From Bacteroidaceae bacterium (GTDB taxonomy: Bacteria > Bacteroidota > Bacteroidia > Bacteroidales > CHK158-818): DNA of 29,089 nucleotides. The first letter of the stretch is position 1, and every line of letters starts with the position of its first letter. Below, one piece after another: positions 1 through 8,968 of this stretch. The DNA lies in the NCBI GenBank assembly GCA_017467745.1, contig JAFUKV010000164.1, positions 1 to 29,089 of the forward strand, written 5' to 3'. A program made the position numbers and the translations under genes. The notes beneath the pieces were generated by a model. The model saw only the letters and a program-made list of their open reading frames with translations. It had not been told where the DNA came from and made no database searches.

Positions 1-403
1 CGGTAAGAATATCTTTTTCTTTTGCTATACGGGCTATTACCGGTGCGGCTCCTGTTCCGGTTCCTCCTCCCATACCGGCTGTAATAAATACCATTTTTGT
101 TCCGTCGTCGAATAATGCGCTGATTTCTTCGAGACTCTCTTCTGCTGCCTCACGAGCGCGCATAGGACGGTTTCCTGCTCCTAAACCTTCGGTTACGGTA
201 CGTCCCAATTGTATTTTTCGAGGGATAGGCGAACGCAATAACGCTTGATTGTCTGTATTGCAAAGAGCAAACGAAACATCTTGTATCCCTTCTTTGTACA
301 TGTGGTTTACGGCGTTTCCACCGCCACCGCCCACTCCTACGACTTTTATAATCGTCGGATTGCTTTTGGGATATTGAAGGTCTAACGGTTCATTCATTTC
401 CAT
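1..403 (-). CDS. ftsZ: Cell division protein FtsZ, N-terminal part (cut by window edge)
   Basis: FtsZ is the tubulin-like GTPase that polymerises in the cytoplasm into the division ring. The 134 codons visible start at ATG 403-401 (MEMNEPLDL) and stay open to the window edge, so about two thirds of the protein lies outside. The first nucleotide-binding glycine loop (VGVGGGGGNAVNHM, residues about 22-35) and the tubulin signature (GGGTGTGAAP, near residues 113-122) are both present and intact. A second in-frame ATG two codons later could also be the start; no Shine-Dalgarno is seen, which is normal for Bacteroidota. It follows ftsA after 26 bases and is the last visible gene of the dcw cluster. 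The identification rests on the signature and on position and is not in doubt. Confidence 0.97.
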   Translation of the reverse strand, partial: MEMNEPLDLQYPKSNPTIIKVVGVGGGGGNAVNHMYKEGIQDVSFALCNTDNQALLRSPIPRKIQLGRTVTEGLGAGNRPMRAREAAEESLEEISALFDDGTKMVFITAGMGGGTGTGAAPVIARIAKEKDILT

Positions 404-429
404 ATAGTGTAATTGTATTTATTCTATTG

Positions 430-1758
430 TTATTTTTTAAAGTTTTTATCGTCATCTTCTTCGAGAATTTTTCCTACTTTTTCTGAGAAAGATCCGAATA
501 TGTCAAATAATCCTTTTTTAGGTTGTTTGGGCGGTTGCGGCGTTTTAGGCGGCTCGGGAGCTTTTCCCCCTCCCGTAGTCTGATTTTCTATTATTTTTTC
601 AGGTTCTTTTAAACAATGTTCTTCGGCTATCGCCAATAATCCGATTGCCTGCATATAGGACGGATTGAACACTGCTTCGGAACGGTTGGCAAATACGATT
701 TCTTTCGGAAGCATCGCTTTGCGTACATCCATTCCCGTTTTTTGCTTTAACAACTCGGGCAGTTGGCGCAGTTGCGAAGCTCCGCCGGTAATGACAATGC
801 CTGCCGAAAGCTGTTTGGAATAGCCCGATTCTTCAATTTGTGCAATAATGTTTTGCACAATTTCTTCGATGCGCGCCTCTGTTACACGGCAAAGTGTTTG
901 ATATTTGATTTTAGTGGCGTCTACGCCCTCTATATTTAGGTTTGAAGTATTCTTTATCTCTTTTGCCGAAGGTACAATTGCTGTTCCGTAAGCGATTTTT
1001 AATTTTTCTGCTTCGGGTTCAAGCACGTTCAACGAACAAATATCCCGCGTCAAATTTCTACCGCCGAATGGGATGGTTGAGATATATCGTAAAAAATCAT
1101 CTTTATATACCGATACGGTGGTGGTTCCGCCTCCGAAATCAATCAATACGCAACCGAGACTTTTTTCGTTGTCGGATAGCGCTACGGCAGCGGTAGCCAA
1201 TGCCGAAGGAATATATCCGGCAATCGGCATTTTTATTTTTTCGGTTAGGCAGCGAAAGATATTCTTTTTCAGCGACGGCCGTCCGATAATCAATTTCAAG
1301 TTAGCCTGTATATCCGAGCAAAAAATTCCTTTCGGATGAGCCTCCATACGGTTGTCAACTAAAAATTCCGTAGGTTCTATGCCGATAATTTCAGAATTAT
1401 ATACTGGAAAATTTTTGCTTTCGGCAAGCATTGAAGCTATTAAGTCTTCGGTTACTTGCGTATCTTCATTCAATTGCCTATTGATGCTGTAATCAATCGT
1501 ATGTACCGATTGTCCCCCTATACCGACGTATATTTTAGCTATTTTTTCCGGTATACGGTTTTCTAATTTCGTAATGATTTTTTTTATTCGGCTGGCGGCA
1601 TCTTCAACGTTTAAGATACATCCGCGTTTGATACACGTTCCGGAATCTTCTTTTTCTATGGCTTCGACCGTAAGTTTTCCTTCGGCCGATTTTTTTCCTA
1701 TTATCCCTATTATTTTAGAGGTTCCCAAGTCAATCGCTGCTATATATCTTGTCTCCAT
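430..1758 (-). CDS. ftsA: Cell division protein FtsA
   Basis: FtsA is the actin-like ATPase that anchors FtsZ filaments to the inner membrane. The 442-residue product shows the actin-family phosphate loop 1 near the N-terminus (AIDLGTSKIIGIIG), phosphate loop 2 (LIDFGGGTTTVSVY) and the adenosine motif (VITGGASQLRQLP). The C-terminus has a proline-rich linker (PEPPKTPQPPKQPKK) followed by a short segment, GLFDIFGSFSEKVGKIL, that fits the expected amphipathic membrane-targeting helix, and then an acidic tail. Length is normal for the family. It lies between ftsQ (31 bases) and ftsZ (26 bases) in the canonical order, with no promoter motif seen between them, so co-transcription is likely. Confidence 0.97.
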   Translation of the reverse strand: METRYIAAIDLGTSKIIGIIGKKSAEGKLTVEAIEKEDSGTCIKRGCILNVEDAASRIKKIITKLENRIPEKIAKIYVGIGGQSVHTIDYSINRQLNEDTQVTEDLIASMLAESKNFPVYNSEIIGIEPTEFLVDNRMEAHPKGIFCSDIQANLKLIIGRPSLKKNIFRCLTEKIKMPIAGYIPSALATAAVALSDNEKSLGCVLIDFGGGTTTVSVYKDDFLRYISTIPFGGRNLTRDICSLNVLEPEAEKLKIAYGTAIVPSAKEIKNTSNLNIEGVDATKIKYQTLCRVTEARIEEIVQNIIAQIEESGYSKQLSAGIVITGGASQLRQLPELLKQKTGMDVRKAMLPKEIVFANRSEAVFNPSYMQAIGLLAIAEEHCLKEPEKIIENQTTGGGKAPEPPKTPQPPKQPKKGLFDIFGSFSEKVGKILEEDDDKNFKK

Positions 1759-1789
1759 ATTATAGAAATTTGCTGAATATATTTATCTG

Positions 1790-2566
1790 TTATTCGCCTT
1801 TACGGGTGGCGATAACCTGATTCTCGTATTTTAAATTGATAGCCTCGTACTTATTCCATCCTACTTTCGGTAAAACTTTTTTGTATAATAACATGAGGTT
1901 ATCTAATTTCTGTTCAAAGTTATCTAATTTTCCCAATAAAATCAAGTGGTTGCCTACACGGGGTATTAATTCTATTTCTTTATCGGCGCGAACATGAATT
2001 TGTTCTATTTGTGCGTTCCAAAATTTGTTGTTCTGCAAAAAATGGGCAAATTCAAATAACTCGTTCTGTACAAACGCTTTATCCGCATGTCCGGTAACTA
2101 CCGGTAAGTAAAGCGTAAAATGGTTCGATGTAGGCATATAGTTGCCTTTATTGTCTATGTAAAAACTGCCGTCTGTCCCGATAACTCTTAAAATGGGTAT
2201 GCGTTGAGTAATGTCTATTTTGATTGCTCCCGCTAATGTCCGGGTAGAATCGCCGTGTAATGTAACCATCCCTCCCGGAGTTTTATAACACTCAGCCTTT
2301 GCAATAAGTTGATTTTTCAGTAAAGCGGCCTCTATTTCATCTGTATTGATGTCTTTCATCTTTTTGCCGACAGGGTTTAAAGAGGCCTGTTTAATGATAC
2401 GTTCTATTTCGCTTTTTTGGATAAATTGGTATTCGTTTCCGTCTGTAATGTTTATTTTTAGCTCATTACAGATTTTTCTGCCGTCTTCGTTGTTATACAG
2501 AATAAACGTAACGGCGAGATAACAAGGAAGGATTCCAATTAATATGAGTTTAATAATACGTTTCAT
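1790..2566 (-). CDS. ftsQ: Cell division protein FtsQ
   Basis: FtsQ is a bitopic inner-membrane protein linking early and late divisome proteins. The 258-residue product has one N-terminal membrane segment (about residues 6-24, LILIGILPCYLAVTFIL) after a short basic cytoplasmic start, then a periplasmic part beginning with a POTRA-like region and a recognisable FtsQ-type beta domain (ITQRIPILRVIGTDGSFYIDNKG). Sequence conservation in FtsQ is low, so the call relies on topology, the RIPILRV/YIDNKG region, and position between murC and ftsA. Its start overlaps the murC stop by four bases (ATGA-type overlap), indicating translational coupling. Length matches Bacteroidota homologues. Confidence 0.9.
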   Translation of the reverse strand: MKRIIKLILIGILPCYLAVTFILYNNEDGRKICNELKINITDGNEYQFIQKSEIERIIKQASLNPVGKKMKDINTDEIEAALLKNQLIAKAECYKTPGGMVTLHGDSTRTLAGAIKIDITQRIPILRVIGTDGSFYIDNKGNYMPTSNHFTLYLPVVTGHADKAFVQNELFEFAHFLQNNKFWNAQIEQIHVRADKEIELIPRVGNHLILLGKLDNFEQKLDNLMLLYKKVLPKVGWNKYEAINLKYENQVIATRKGE

Positions 2567-3933
2567 TCAGTTGCTAAAATAGCTTTTATATCGGGTAGAA
2601 AGCGGTCTATGTCGCCTGCTCCCAATGTAATTAAAACCTCAAAGTTACGTCCTTTTATTTTTTCTAACAACATTTTTTTCTCACAAAGTTCTTTCTTTTT
2701 GCAAGTTACCTTGTCAAATATTATTTGGGATGTTATTCCCTCTATCGGCAGTTCGCGAGCCGGATAGATTTCCAATAAAATCAACTCGTCAAGGAGCGAT
2801 AGCGCATTGGCGAATTCATTGGCGAAATCCCGTGTCCGGGTATATAAGTGCGGTTGAAAAATTGCGCTTATTTTTTTATCAGGGTAAAGAGCTCTTACCG
2901 ATTGGATACTGGCGCGTATTTCATCCGGATGATGCGCATAATCGTCTATTAAGATGTGTTTGTCGGTTTTCAGCCAGAAATCGAAACGTCGTTTTGCTCC
3001 TCCGAATGTGGCCATAGCGTTACGTATTTCCTTTGCGGTAACTCCATTCAACCAAGCTATCGCCATAGCCGCAATACCGTTTTCAATATTTATCTTTACG
3101 GGAACACCTAACGATACATCGGCGATAATTTCTTTTGGAGTAACAAAATCGAATATGATTTGCCCGTTTCCGATACGGATGTTTTTTGCATAAAAGTCGC
3201 TTTTTTCAAATCCGGAATATTCATACACCTTAACATCCTTTCCGACACGAGGTAATGCGGCTATACCCTTGTGCATGACGAGACATCCGCCCGGACGGAT
3301 TAGCGATGTAAAGTGGCTGAAACTTTCCAGATAGGCTTCACGTGTTCCGTAGATGTCTAAATGATCGGGATCGGTAGCCGTGATAACCGCCATATAAGGT
3401 GATAAATGATGAAAAGACCTGTCGTATTCGTCTGCTTCGATAATGGAATACGGGCTTTCATCGCTTAGCATCAGGTTGCTGTTGTAGTTTTTCAGGATTC
3501 CGCCTAAAAAAGCGTTGCATCCTATATGAGACTGATGAAAAATGTGCGCCGCCATGCTCGAAGTGGTAGTTTTTCCATGTGTGCCCGCAAAGCAAAGTCC
3601 TTTTGTAGTGCGGGTTATCAGTCCGAGAAGTTCTGCGCGTTTTATTATGGTAAATCTGTTTTCTCTGAAAAAGGATAAGCCTTCGTGCGTTTCCGGTACG
3701 GCCGGAGTTCGTACTACCAATGTTGTATGAGGGTCTCGGCAATAGGGCGGTATTAACTCTGCCGATTCTTCATAAAAGATTTCCGCGCCTTCTGAAATCA
3801 AATTTTCCGTTAATTCCGAAGGAGTTTTGTCGTAGCCGGCCACTTTGTATCCTTTGGCGAGGAAGTAGCGGACTAATGCGCTCATTCCGATGCCTCCGGC
3901 ACCTACAAAATATAAAGATGTATAATTAATCAT
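2563..3933 (-). CDS. murC: UDP-N-acetylmuramate--L-alanine ligase MurC
   Basis: MurC is the cytoplasmic ATP-dependent ligase adding L-alanine to UDP-MurNAc, the first amino acid of the peptidoglycan stem. The 456-residue product has the Mur ligase layout: a Rossmann-like UDP-binding domain opening with GAGGIGMSAL (residues 11-20), a central ATPase domain with the P-loop GTHGKTTT (117-124) and the EADEYDRSF segment typical of MurC, and a C-terminal domain containing DDYAHHPDEI. The His-containing P-loop distinguishes MurC from MurD/E in this cluster. It overlaps murG by 8 bases upstream and ftsQ by 4 bases downstream, so it is embedded in the operon. Confidence 0.97.
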   Translation of the reverse strand: MINYTSLYFVGAGGIGMSALVRYFLAKGYKVAGYDKTPSELTENLISEGAEIFYEESAELIPPYCRDPHTTLVVRTPAVPETHEGLSFFRENRFTIIKRAELLGLITRTTKGLCFAGTHGKTTTSSMAAHIFHQSHIGCNAFLGGILKNYNSNLMLSDESPYSIIEADEYDRSFHHLSPYMAVITATDPDHLDIYGTREAYLESFSHFTSLIRPGGCLVMHKGIAALPRVGKDVKVYEYSGFEKSDFYAKNIRIGNGQIIFDFVTPKEIIADVSLGVPVKINIENGIAAMAIAWLNGVTAKEIRNAMATFGGAKRRFDFWLKTDKHILIDDYAHHPDEIRASIQSVRALYPDKKISAIFQPHLYTRTRDFANEFANALSLLDELILLEIYPARELPIEGITSQIIFDKVTCKKKELCEKKMLLEKIKGRNFEVLITLGAGDIDRFLPDIKAILATE

Positions 3934-5044
3934 CGTTCTTTTTTATTAATCCGAAAATAATATCCGCAATTCGTTCGGCGGAGTGGGCTTGCGCCAACTG
4001 AGAGATATGTTTGCTTAACGCCTGCAAATGAGCGTCATTTTTGATAGTATTCAATGCAAGAGGTATCAGCGTGTCTATGGCTTTATTGTCAGGAACCATA
4101 AAGGCCGCCTCTTTTTCTTGTAATGCCTGTGCATTTTTTGTTTGATGGTCTTCCGCTACATTGGGAGAAGGGACCAATATAGCCGGTTTGCCAAGCAGAC
4201 AAAGCTCGGATATGGAACTTGCCCCGGCACGAGAAACAATTAAATCGGCTGCGCGATAAGCCATGTCCATACGGGCGATAAACGGCATTTGTACCACATT
4301 CCGGTATTTTCCTTCGGATAGAAGTTTTTTCGCTTTTTCATCGAACCATTTTCCGGTTTGCCAAATCAATTGTACGGGTTGTTCCGCTATTTGGTCTAAA
4401 TATGCGGCTACACTTTCGTTGATTGTGCGTGCGCCGAGACTTCCGCCTATAATCAGCAGCGTTTTTTTATCCGGATCCAGCCCGAAAAAAGAGCGGGCTT
4501 CTTCTTTATTTATCGTTGTATCGAGCAAATCTTGCCGTACAGGGTTACCTGTTAAAACGATTCTTTCTTTCGGGAAAAATCGCTCCATTCCATCATAAGC
4601 GGTACAAATGGCAGAAGCCTTTGACGCTAAAAGCTTATTTGTTATACCGGCATACGAGTTTTGTTCTTGAATCACAGTGGGTATTCCCAAACGTGAAGCC
4701 ATCCATAAGGTAGGGCCGCTGGCGTATCCGCCTACGCCTATAACCGCGTCGGGTTGGAAGTCTCGAATCGTTTTACGAGCTTTTATCAAACTTTTACATA
4801 ATCTAAACAAAACCTTTATGTTGCGAAACAGGTTTTTACGGTCGAATCCGGAGATAGGCAGTCCTACTATCGGATAGCCCGCCGCCGGAACTTTTTCCAT
4901 TTCCATTCTCGATTCGGCTCCTACAAAAAGAATGTCCGCTTCGGGATTTTTTTCTTTAATAGCGTTTGCAATGGAAATGGCTGGAAAGATATGGCCTCCT
5001 GTTCCACCTCCGCTTATAATGATTTTTATAGATTTCATAATCAA
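3926..5044 (-). CDS. murG: UDP-GlcNAc:lipid I N-acetylglucosaminyltransferase MurG
   Basis: MurG transfers GlcNAc from UDP-GlcNAc to lipid I, forming lipid II on the cytoplasmic face of the inner membrane. The 372-residue GT-B glycosyltransferase shows the N-terminal glycine loop GGGTGGH (residues 12-18), the second-domain loop IIGGSLGA, and the C-terminal UDP-sugar-binding region SRAGASSISE followed by the PAILVPSPN segment. The first ATG (5044) is used here, but a second in-frame ATG two codons later would give a protein starting MKSIKIII and cannot be excluded. It sits 6 bases after ftsW and overlaps murC by 8 bases. Confidence 0.97.
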   Translation of the reverse strand: MIMKSIKIIISGGGTGGHIFPAISIANAIKEKNPEADILFVGAESRMEMEKVPAAGYPIVGLPISGFDRKNLFRNIKVLFRLCKSLIKARKTIRDFQPDAVIGVGGYASGPTLWMASRLGIPTVIQEQNSYAGITNKLLASKASAICTAYDGMERFFPKERIVLTGNPVRQDLLDTTINKEEARSFFGLDPDKKTLLIIGGSLGARTINESVAAYLDQIAEQPVQLIWQTGKWFDEKAKKLLSEGKYRNVVQMPFIARMDMAYRAADLIVSRAGASSISELCLLGKPAILVPSPNVAEDHQTKNAQALQEKEAAFMVPDNKAIDTLIPLALNTIKNDAHLQALSKHISQLAQAHSAERIADIIFGLIKKNDD

Positions 5045-5050
5045 CTGTCT

Positions 5051-6337
5051 TTAATAAAATTCGTTTACTTCTTCCGGAATGTTCTCTATCGGCGTGTCTT
5101 CACTGGGAAAAGTCTCGTTTTCATTTATCTCTTCATCCGGTTCCTCATTTTCTTTTTGAGACGATGGTTCTATTACTCCGTAGTGACTTACGCTCAGAAT
5201 GATACCGAAATATACGCAAGTGATTAGGGTCGAAGTTCCGCCTCGACTGATAAGAGGTAGCGGTTGTCCGGTAACGGGCATCAATCCTACTGAAACCGCC
5301 ATGTGCATGATAGCTTGGAAAACGACAATCAGCGTACATCCCATAATCAGAAAGGCCGGAGCCGATCGCGTACATCGTTTAGCGATGATGCCAGCCCTGA
5401 CAACGAGCCATAAATAGAGCAGCATAACGATAATCCCTCCGATGTATCCCATTTCCTCTATAATGATTGCATATATAAAATCGGAAAAGGCTTGGGGCAG
5501 AAAATCCCGCTCTATACTGTTTCCCGGAAAAAGTCCTAATATGCCTCCGTTGGCAACAGCCATATAGGCGTGATGAACTTGATAATTCTCGTCTACGGTA
5601 GGCTCTTCATAAGCGGGTACACCCTCATCGCCCGAGAAGTGCGCTATGCGGTTTATCCATGTCTGGGCGCGGTCTAATCCCGGAATTCCTTCGGGGAGAT
5701 GCGGAACTACCAAAAAAACAACAGCTACGAATGCAGCCAATATACCCACTAATGCGGCTAATTTTTTTAATTCTATCCGGCCTATAATCATCATACAAAA
5801 GCACGCTGCACCTAATAAAAACGCTGTTGAAAAATTTTCGGGAAGTATTAACAGGCAAGCAGGTGCAACTACCCAAAGAATATTTTTAAATGCGTCTTTA
5901 CTAACACCATCCGGTCGTTGGCTACGGGCTAAAATAAATGCTACTGCCGTTATTACTCCTAATTTGGCCAATTCTGAGGGCTGTACGGTAAAACCGAACA
6001 GTTTTATTACCCGCTGCGCTCCGTTTATCGTTTCACCAAAAAACATAGTATAGATGAGCAATAGTCCCGATATTGGAATCAAAAAAATCGGAATTAGTTT
6101 GAAATATTTAATTTGTATGTTGTGTATAGCCACCACCAATGTTGTACCTAACAGTAAAAAGATACTATGGCGAATTGTCGGCGCAAAATAATCTTGTGCC
6201 TTGAATGTCAGGGTACTGGTTGCGCTGTATATTTCGATGATAGAGATAAAGCAAAAGATGAAATAAATACCCCAGATGTATTTATCTCCTTTTAAGATTC
6301 CCTCTTTTTTTTCTTCAACAATAGGTGGTGTTTCCAT
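5051..6337 (-). CDS. ftsW: SEDS peptidoglycan glycosyltransferase FtsW
   Basis: FtsW is the septal SEDS-family polymerase that makes glycan strands from lipid II together with its partner FtsI. The 428-residue product has about ten hydrophobic segments, a large periplasmic loop around residues 220-260 containing the conserved QVHHAYMAVANGG region, and the SEDS signature PLISRGGTSTL near the last membrane segments. The C-terminal tail after about residue 385 is soluble and strongly acidic (many Glu and Asp). FtsW rather than RodA is chosen because it lies in the dcw cluster between murD and murG. It starts 20 bases after murD. Confidence 0.96.
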   Translation of the reverse strand: METPPIVEEKKEGILKGDKYIWGIYFIFCFISIIEIYSATSTLTFKAQDYFAPTIRHSIFLLLGTTLVVAIHNIQIKYFKLIPIFLIPISGLLLIYTMFFGETINGAQRVIKLFGFTVQPSELAKLGVITAVAFILARSQRPDGVSKDAFKNILWVVAPACLLILPENFSTAFLLGAACFCMMIIGRIELKKLAALVGILAAFVAVVFLVVPHLPEGIPGLDRAQTWINRIAHFSGDEGVPAYEEPTVDENYQVHHAYMAVANGGILGLFPGNSIERDFLPQAFSDFIYAIIIEEMGYIGGIIVMLLYLWLVVRAGIIAKRCTRSAPAFLIMGCTLIVVFQAIMHMAVSVGLMPVTGQPLPLISRGGTSTLITCVYFGIILSVSHYGVIEPSSQKENEEPDEEINENETFPSEDTPIENIPEEVNEFY

Positions 6338-6357
6338 ATCGAGGATATTTTATAGGG

Positions 6358-7695
6358 TTACAAACTGCGGACGCATTCTTTAAACTGATCGCCGCGGTCT
6401 TCGTAGCTTTTAAATAAGTCGAAACTGGCGCAACAGGGTGATAACAGCACGGTGTCGCCTTTTTCAGCTATTTCATATGCTTTGTTTACCGCTTCACGCA
6501 TGGATGATGTATCGGCGATATAGCTGACTTTTCCGTCGAAAAATTGATGTAATTTTGTGTTGTCTACACCCATACAAATAATAGCCTTTACTTTATCGTG
6601 TACAAGTTGTTCTATCTCAGAATAATCATTTCCTTTATCTTTTCCGCCTAATATTAATACGACGGGTGTATTCATGCTTTGCAGCGCATACCAGCAAGAA
6701 TTTACGTTCGTAGCTTTCGAGTCGTTTATATATTCTACGCCTCGTACTCGGGCAACGGGTTCTAACCGATGTTCTACACCTTTGAAATTACTTAATGCGT
6801 TTCGAATATCTTCATTCCGAATATCCAATAAACGAGCCGAAATACCGGCCGCTAACGAGTTGAATAAATTATGCGTACCCCGTAACGCTAAGTCGTTTTC
6901 CGGCATAACGAAAGGAGAGTCAGAGGCCTCGATAAATATTTCGTTATTATCGGTATATGCTTTCGCGCCTTTTTCTTTTGTTTCTGAAAATGGATACAAC
7001 CGAGCTTTGGGGTGAAGCAATTCTAATTTTTGTGAAATGATAGGATCGTCGTTCCAGAAAATAAATGCGTCGTTTTCTGTTTGATTTTGTACTATGCGGA
7101 ATTTTGCATTGATATAATTCTGCATATTGTATTCGTAACGGTCTAAATGATCGGGCGTGATATTCAACAGAATGGCGATATTGGCTTTAAACCGGTACAT
7201 ATTATCTAATTGGAAACTGCTAAGTTCTATTACATAGTAATCGAAATTCTCGGTAGCTACCTGTAAAGCGAGGCTTCGCCCTACGTTTCCAGCCAATCCG
7301 ACGTTTAGCCCGGCGTTTTTTAGAATATGGTATGTCAACAGGGTTGTGGTTGTTTTTCCGTTACTTCCTGTTATACAGACCATTTTGGCGGATGTATAAC
7401 GTCCGGCAAACTCTATTTCGGATATGATAGGAATGTTTTGTTCTTTGATAGATTGAATGACAGGGGCTTTGTCCGGTATACCGGGACTTTTTATTATTTC
7501 ATCGGCATTCAGTATCTTGTCGAATGTATGGGTAGATTCTTCCCATTCTATTTGATATGAATCGAGTAATCGTTTGTATTTATCTTTGATAGCCGACATA
7601 TCCGAAACAAATACGTCAAAACCTTTTGTTTTAGCCAGTACAGCAGCTCCGCTGCCGCTTTCGCCGGCTCCCAATACGACAATTCGTTTGTTCAT
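6358..7695 (-). CDS. murD: UDP-N-acetylmuramoylalanine--D-glutamate ligase MurD
   Basis: MurD adds D-glutamate to UDP-MurNAc-L-Ala in the cytoplasm. The chosen start (ATG 7695-7693, MNKRIVVLGAGESG) gives 445 residues, the usual length. The open frame extends 20 codons further upstream, but those codons overlap mraY and precede the conserved N-terminal strand, so they are unlikely to be translated. Visible are the UDP-binding glycine loop at residues 9-16, the P-loop GSNGKTTTT (110-118), the ELSSFQLD segment, and the C-terminal DSKATN and GGKDKG motifs. The start lies two bases after the mraY stop. Confidence 0.97.
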   Translation of the reverse strand: MNKRIVVLGAGESGSGAAVLAKTKGFDVFVSDMSAIKDKYKRLLDSYQIEWEESTHTFDKILNADEIIKSPGIPDKAPVIQSIKEQNIPIISEIEFAGRYTSAKMVCITGSNGKTTTTLLTYHILKNAGLNVGLAGNVGRSLALQVATENFDYYVIELSSFQLDNMYRFKANIAILLNITPDHLDRYEYNMQNYINAKFRIVQNQTENDAFIFWNDDPIISQKLELLHPKARLYPFSETKEKGAKAYTDNNEIFIEASDSPFVMPENDLALRGTHNLFNSLAAGISARLLDIRNEDIRNALSNFKGVEHRLEPVARVRGVEYINDSKATNVNSCWYALQSMNTPVVLILGGKDKGNDYSEIEQLVHDKVKAIICMGVDNTKLHQFFDGKVSYIADTSSMREAVNKAYEIAEKGDTVLLSPCCASFDLFKSYEDRGDQFKECVRSL

Positions 7696-7697
7696 TT

Positions 7698-8960
7698 TTA
7701 CCTGATTTTTAAAGTAACTATGGTTATTACGGCCAAAATAATGCTGACAATCCAAAACCGTACCACGATTTTCGATTCGGGTATCGCTCGCAAAGGTCGT
7801 TGTATAAGCGCTTCGATTCCGGAATTTCCGGCTTTCTGAAAATGGTGATGCAGAGGGGTCATTTTAAAAATTCTTTTTCCTTCACCATATCTTTTCTTAG
7901 TGTATTTAAAATATGCTACTTGCAATATTACAGATAGATTTTCTACTAAAAATACTCCGCAAAGGATGGGTATCAATAGCTCTTTGTGTATGATAATGGC
8001 GAATACGGCTATAATTCCGCCTAACGTTAAGCTTCCCGTATCGCCCATAAATACCTGCGCCGGATAAGCGTTGTACCATAAGAAGCCTATTGTGGCTCCG
8101 ATAAATGCGCTGGCAAATACAACTAATTCTTCTGTTCCGGGTATATACATGATATTTAAGTAAGAAGCGTAGTTAATATGTCCCGACAGATATGCCAATA
8201 TTCCCAGTGTAACACCTATAATGGCTGAACTGCCGGTGGCCAGCCCGTCTAACCCGTCTGTCAGATTCGCTCCATTCGATACGGCAGTAACAATAAAAAT
8301 CGTAATCAGTACAAATATAATCCAACCCACAGATTGGGCATGGTCTCCCATAAAAGAAACTAAGTCGGCGTAATCGAAATTGTTGTTTTTCAAAAACGGA
8401 ATCGTGGTTTGTGTGGATTTTATGTTTTCGGGCATGTAAAGCACTTCCGTTGTGTTGTCTTTTTCGTCTATTACTTGTACGTTTTCGCGTATTACGACAT
8501 CCGGGCTTAGGTAAAGCGTTAAACCTACAATTAGTCCTAACCCGACTTGTCCTATTATTTTAAATCGACCGTGTAGTCCTTCCTTATCTTTTTTGAAGAC
8601 TTTGATATAGTCATCTGCAAATCCGATACATCCCAACCATAGTGTCGTTATAAGCATCAGTATTATATAGATGTTGGTCAGTTTGGCAAACAAGAGACAA
8701 GGCACGATTACCGATATGATAATGATTATGCCTCCCATAGTAGGAGTGCCTTTTTTACTCATTTGTCCTTCTAAACCCAAATTTCGGATTACCTCTCCGA
8801 TTTGTTTGTATTGAAGTTTTTCAATGATTCGCCGCCCTATAATTGTAGAAAGAAACAACGATGTAATAAGGGCCATAGCAGAGCGGAAACTAATGTATTT
8901 AAACATTCCGGCTCCGGGTAAATCGAACTGATCTAAGTATTGAAAAAGATGATATAACAT
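7698..8960 (-). CDS. mraY: Phospho-N-acetylmuramoyl-pentapeptide transferase MraY
   Basis: MraY is the integral membrane transferase that moves phospho-MurNAc-pentapeptide from UDP to undecaprenyl phosphate, making lipid I. The 420-residue product is multi-spanning and carries the family motifs: KKGTPTMGG (residues 69-77), the Mg-binding FADDYIK (D116, D117), NLTDGLDGLATG (about 232-243), GDTGSLTLGG, and the cytoplasmic MTPLHHHFQ loop. It is about 60 residues longer than the E. coli type because of a hydrophilic insertion at about residues 155-208, between membrane segments. It starts 8 bases after murE. Confidence 0.97.
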   Translation of the reverse strand: MLYHLFQYLDQFDLPGAGMFKYISFRSAMALITSLFLSTIIGRRIIEKLQYKQIGEVIRNLGLEGQMSKKGTPTMGGIIIIISVIVPCLLFAKLTNIYIILMLITTLWLGCIGFADDYIKVFKKDKEGLHGRFKIIGQVGLGLIVGLTLYLSPDVVIRENVQVIDEKDNTTEVLYMPENIKSTQTTIPFLKNNNFDYADLVSFMGDHAQSVGWIIFVLITIFIVTAVSNGANLTDGLDGLATGSSAIIGVTLGILAYLSGHINYASYLNIMYIPGTEELVVFASAFIGATIGFLWYNAYPAQVFMGDTGSLTLGGIIAVFAIIIHKELLIPILCGVFLVENLSVILQVAYFKYTKKRYGEGKRIFKMTPLHHHFQKAGNSGIEALIQRPLRAIPESKIVVRFWIVSIILAVITIVTLKIR

Positions 8961-8968
8961 GATAATTT

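Noticed and set aside
7696..7755. N-terminal extension of MurD by 20 residues
   Set aside because: It overlaps the mraY coding end and precedes the conserved MNKRIVVLGAG start.
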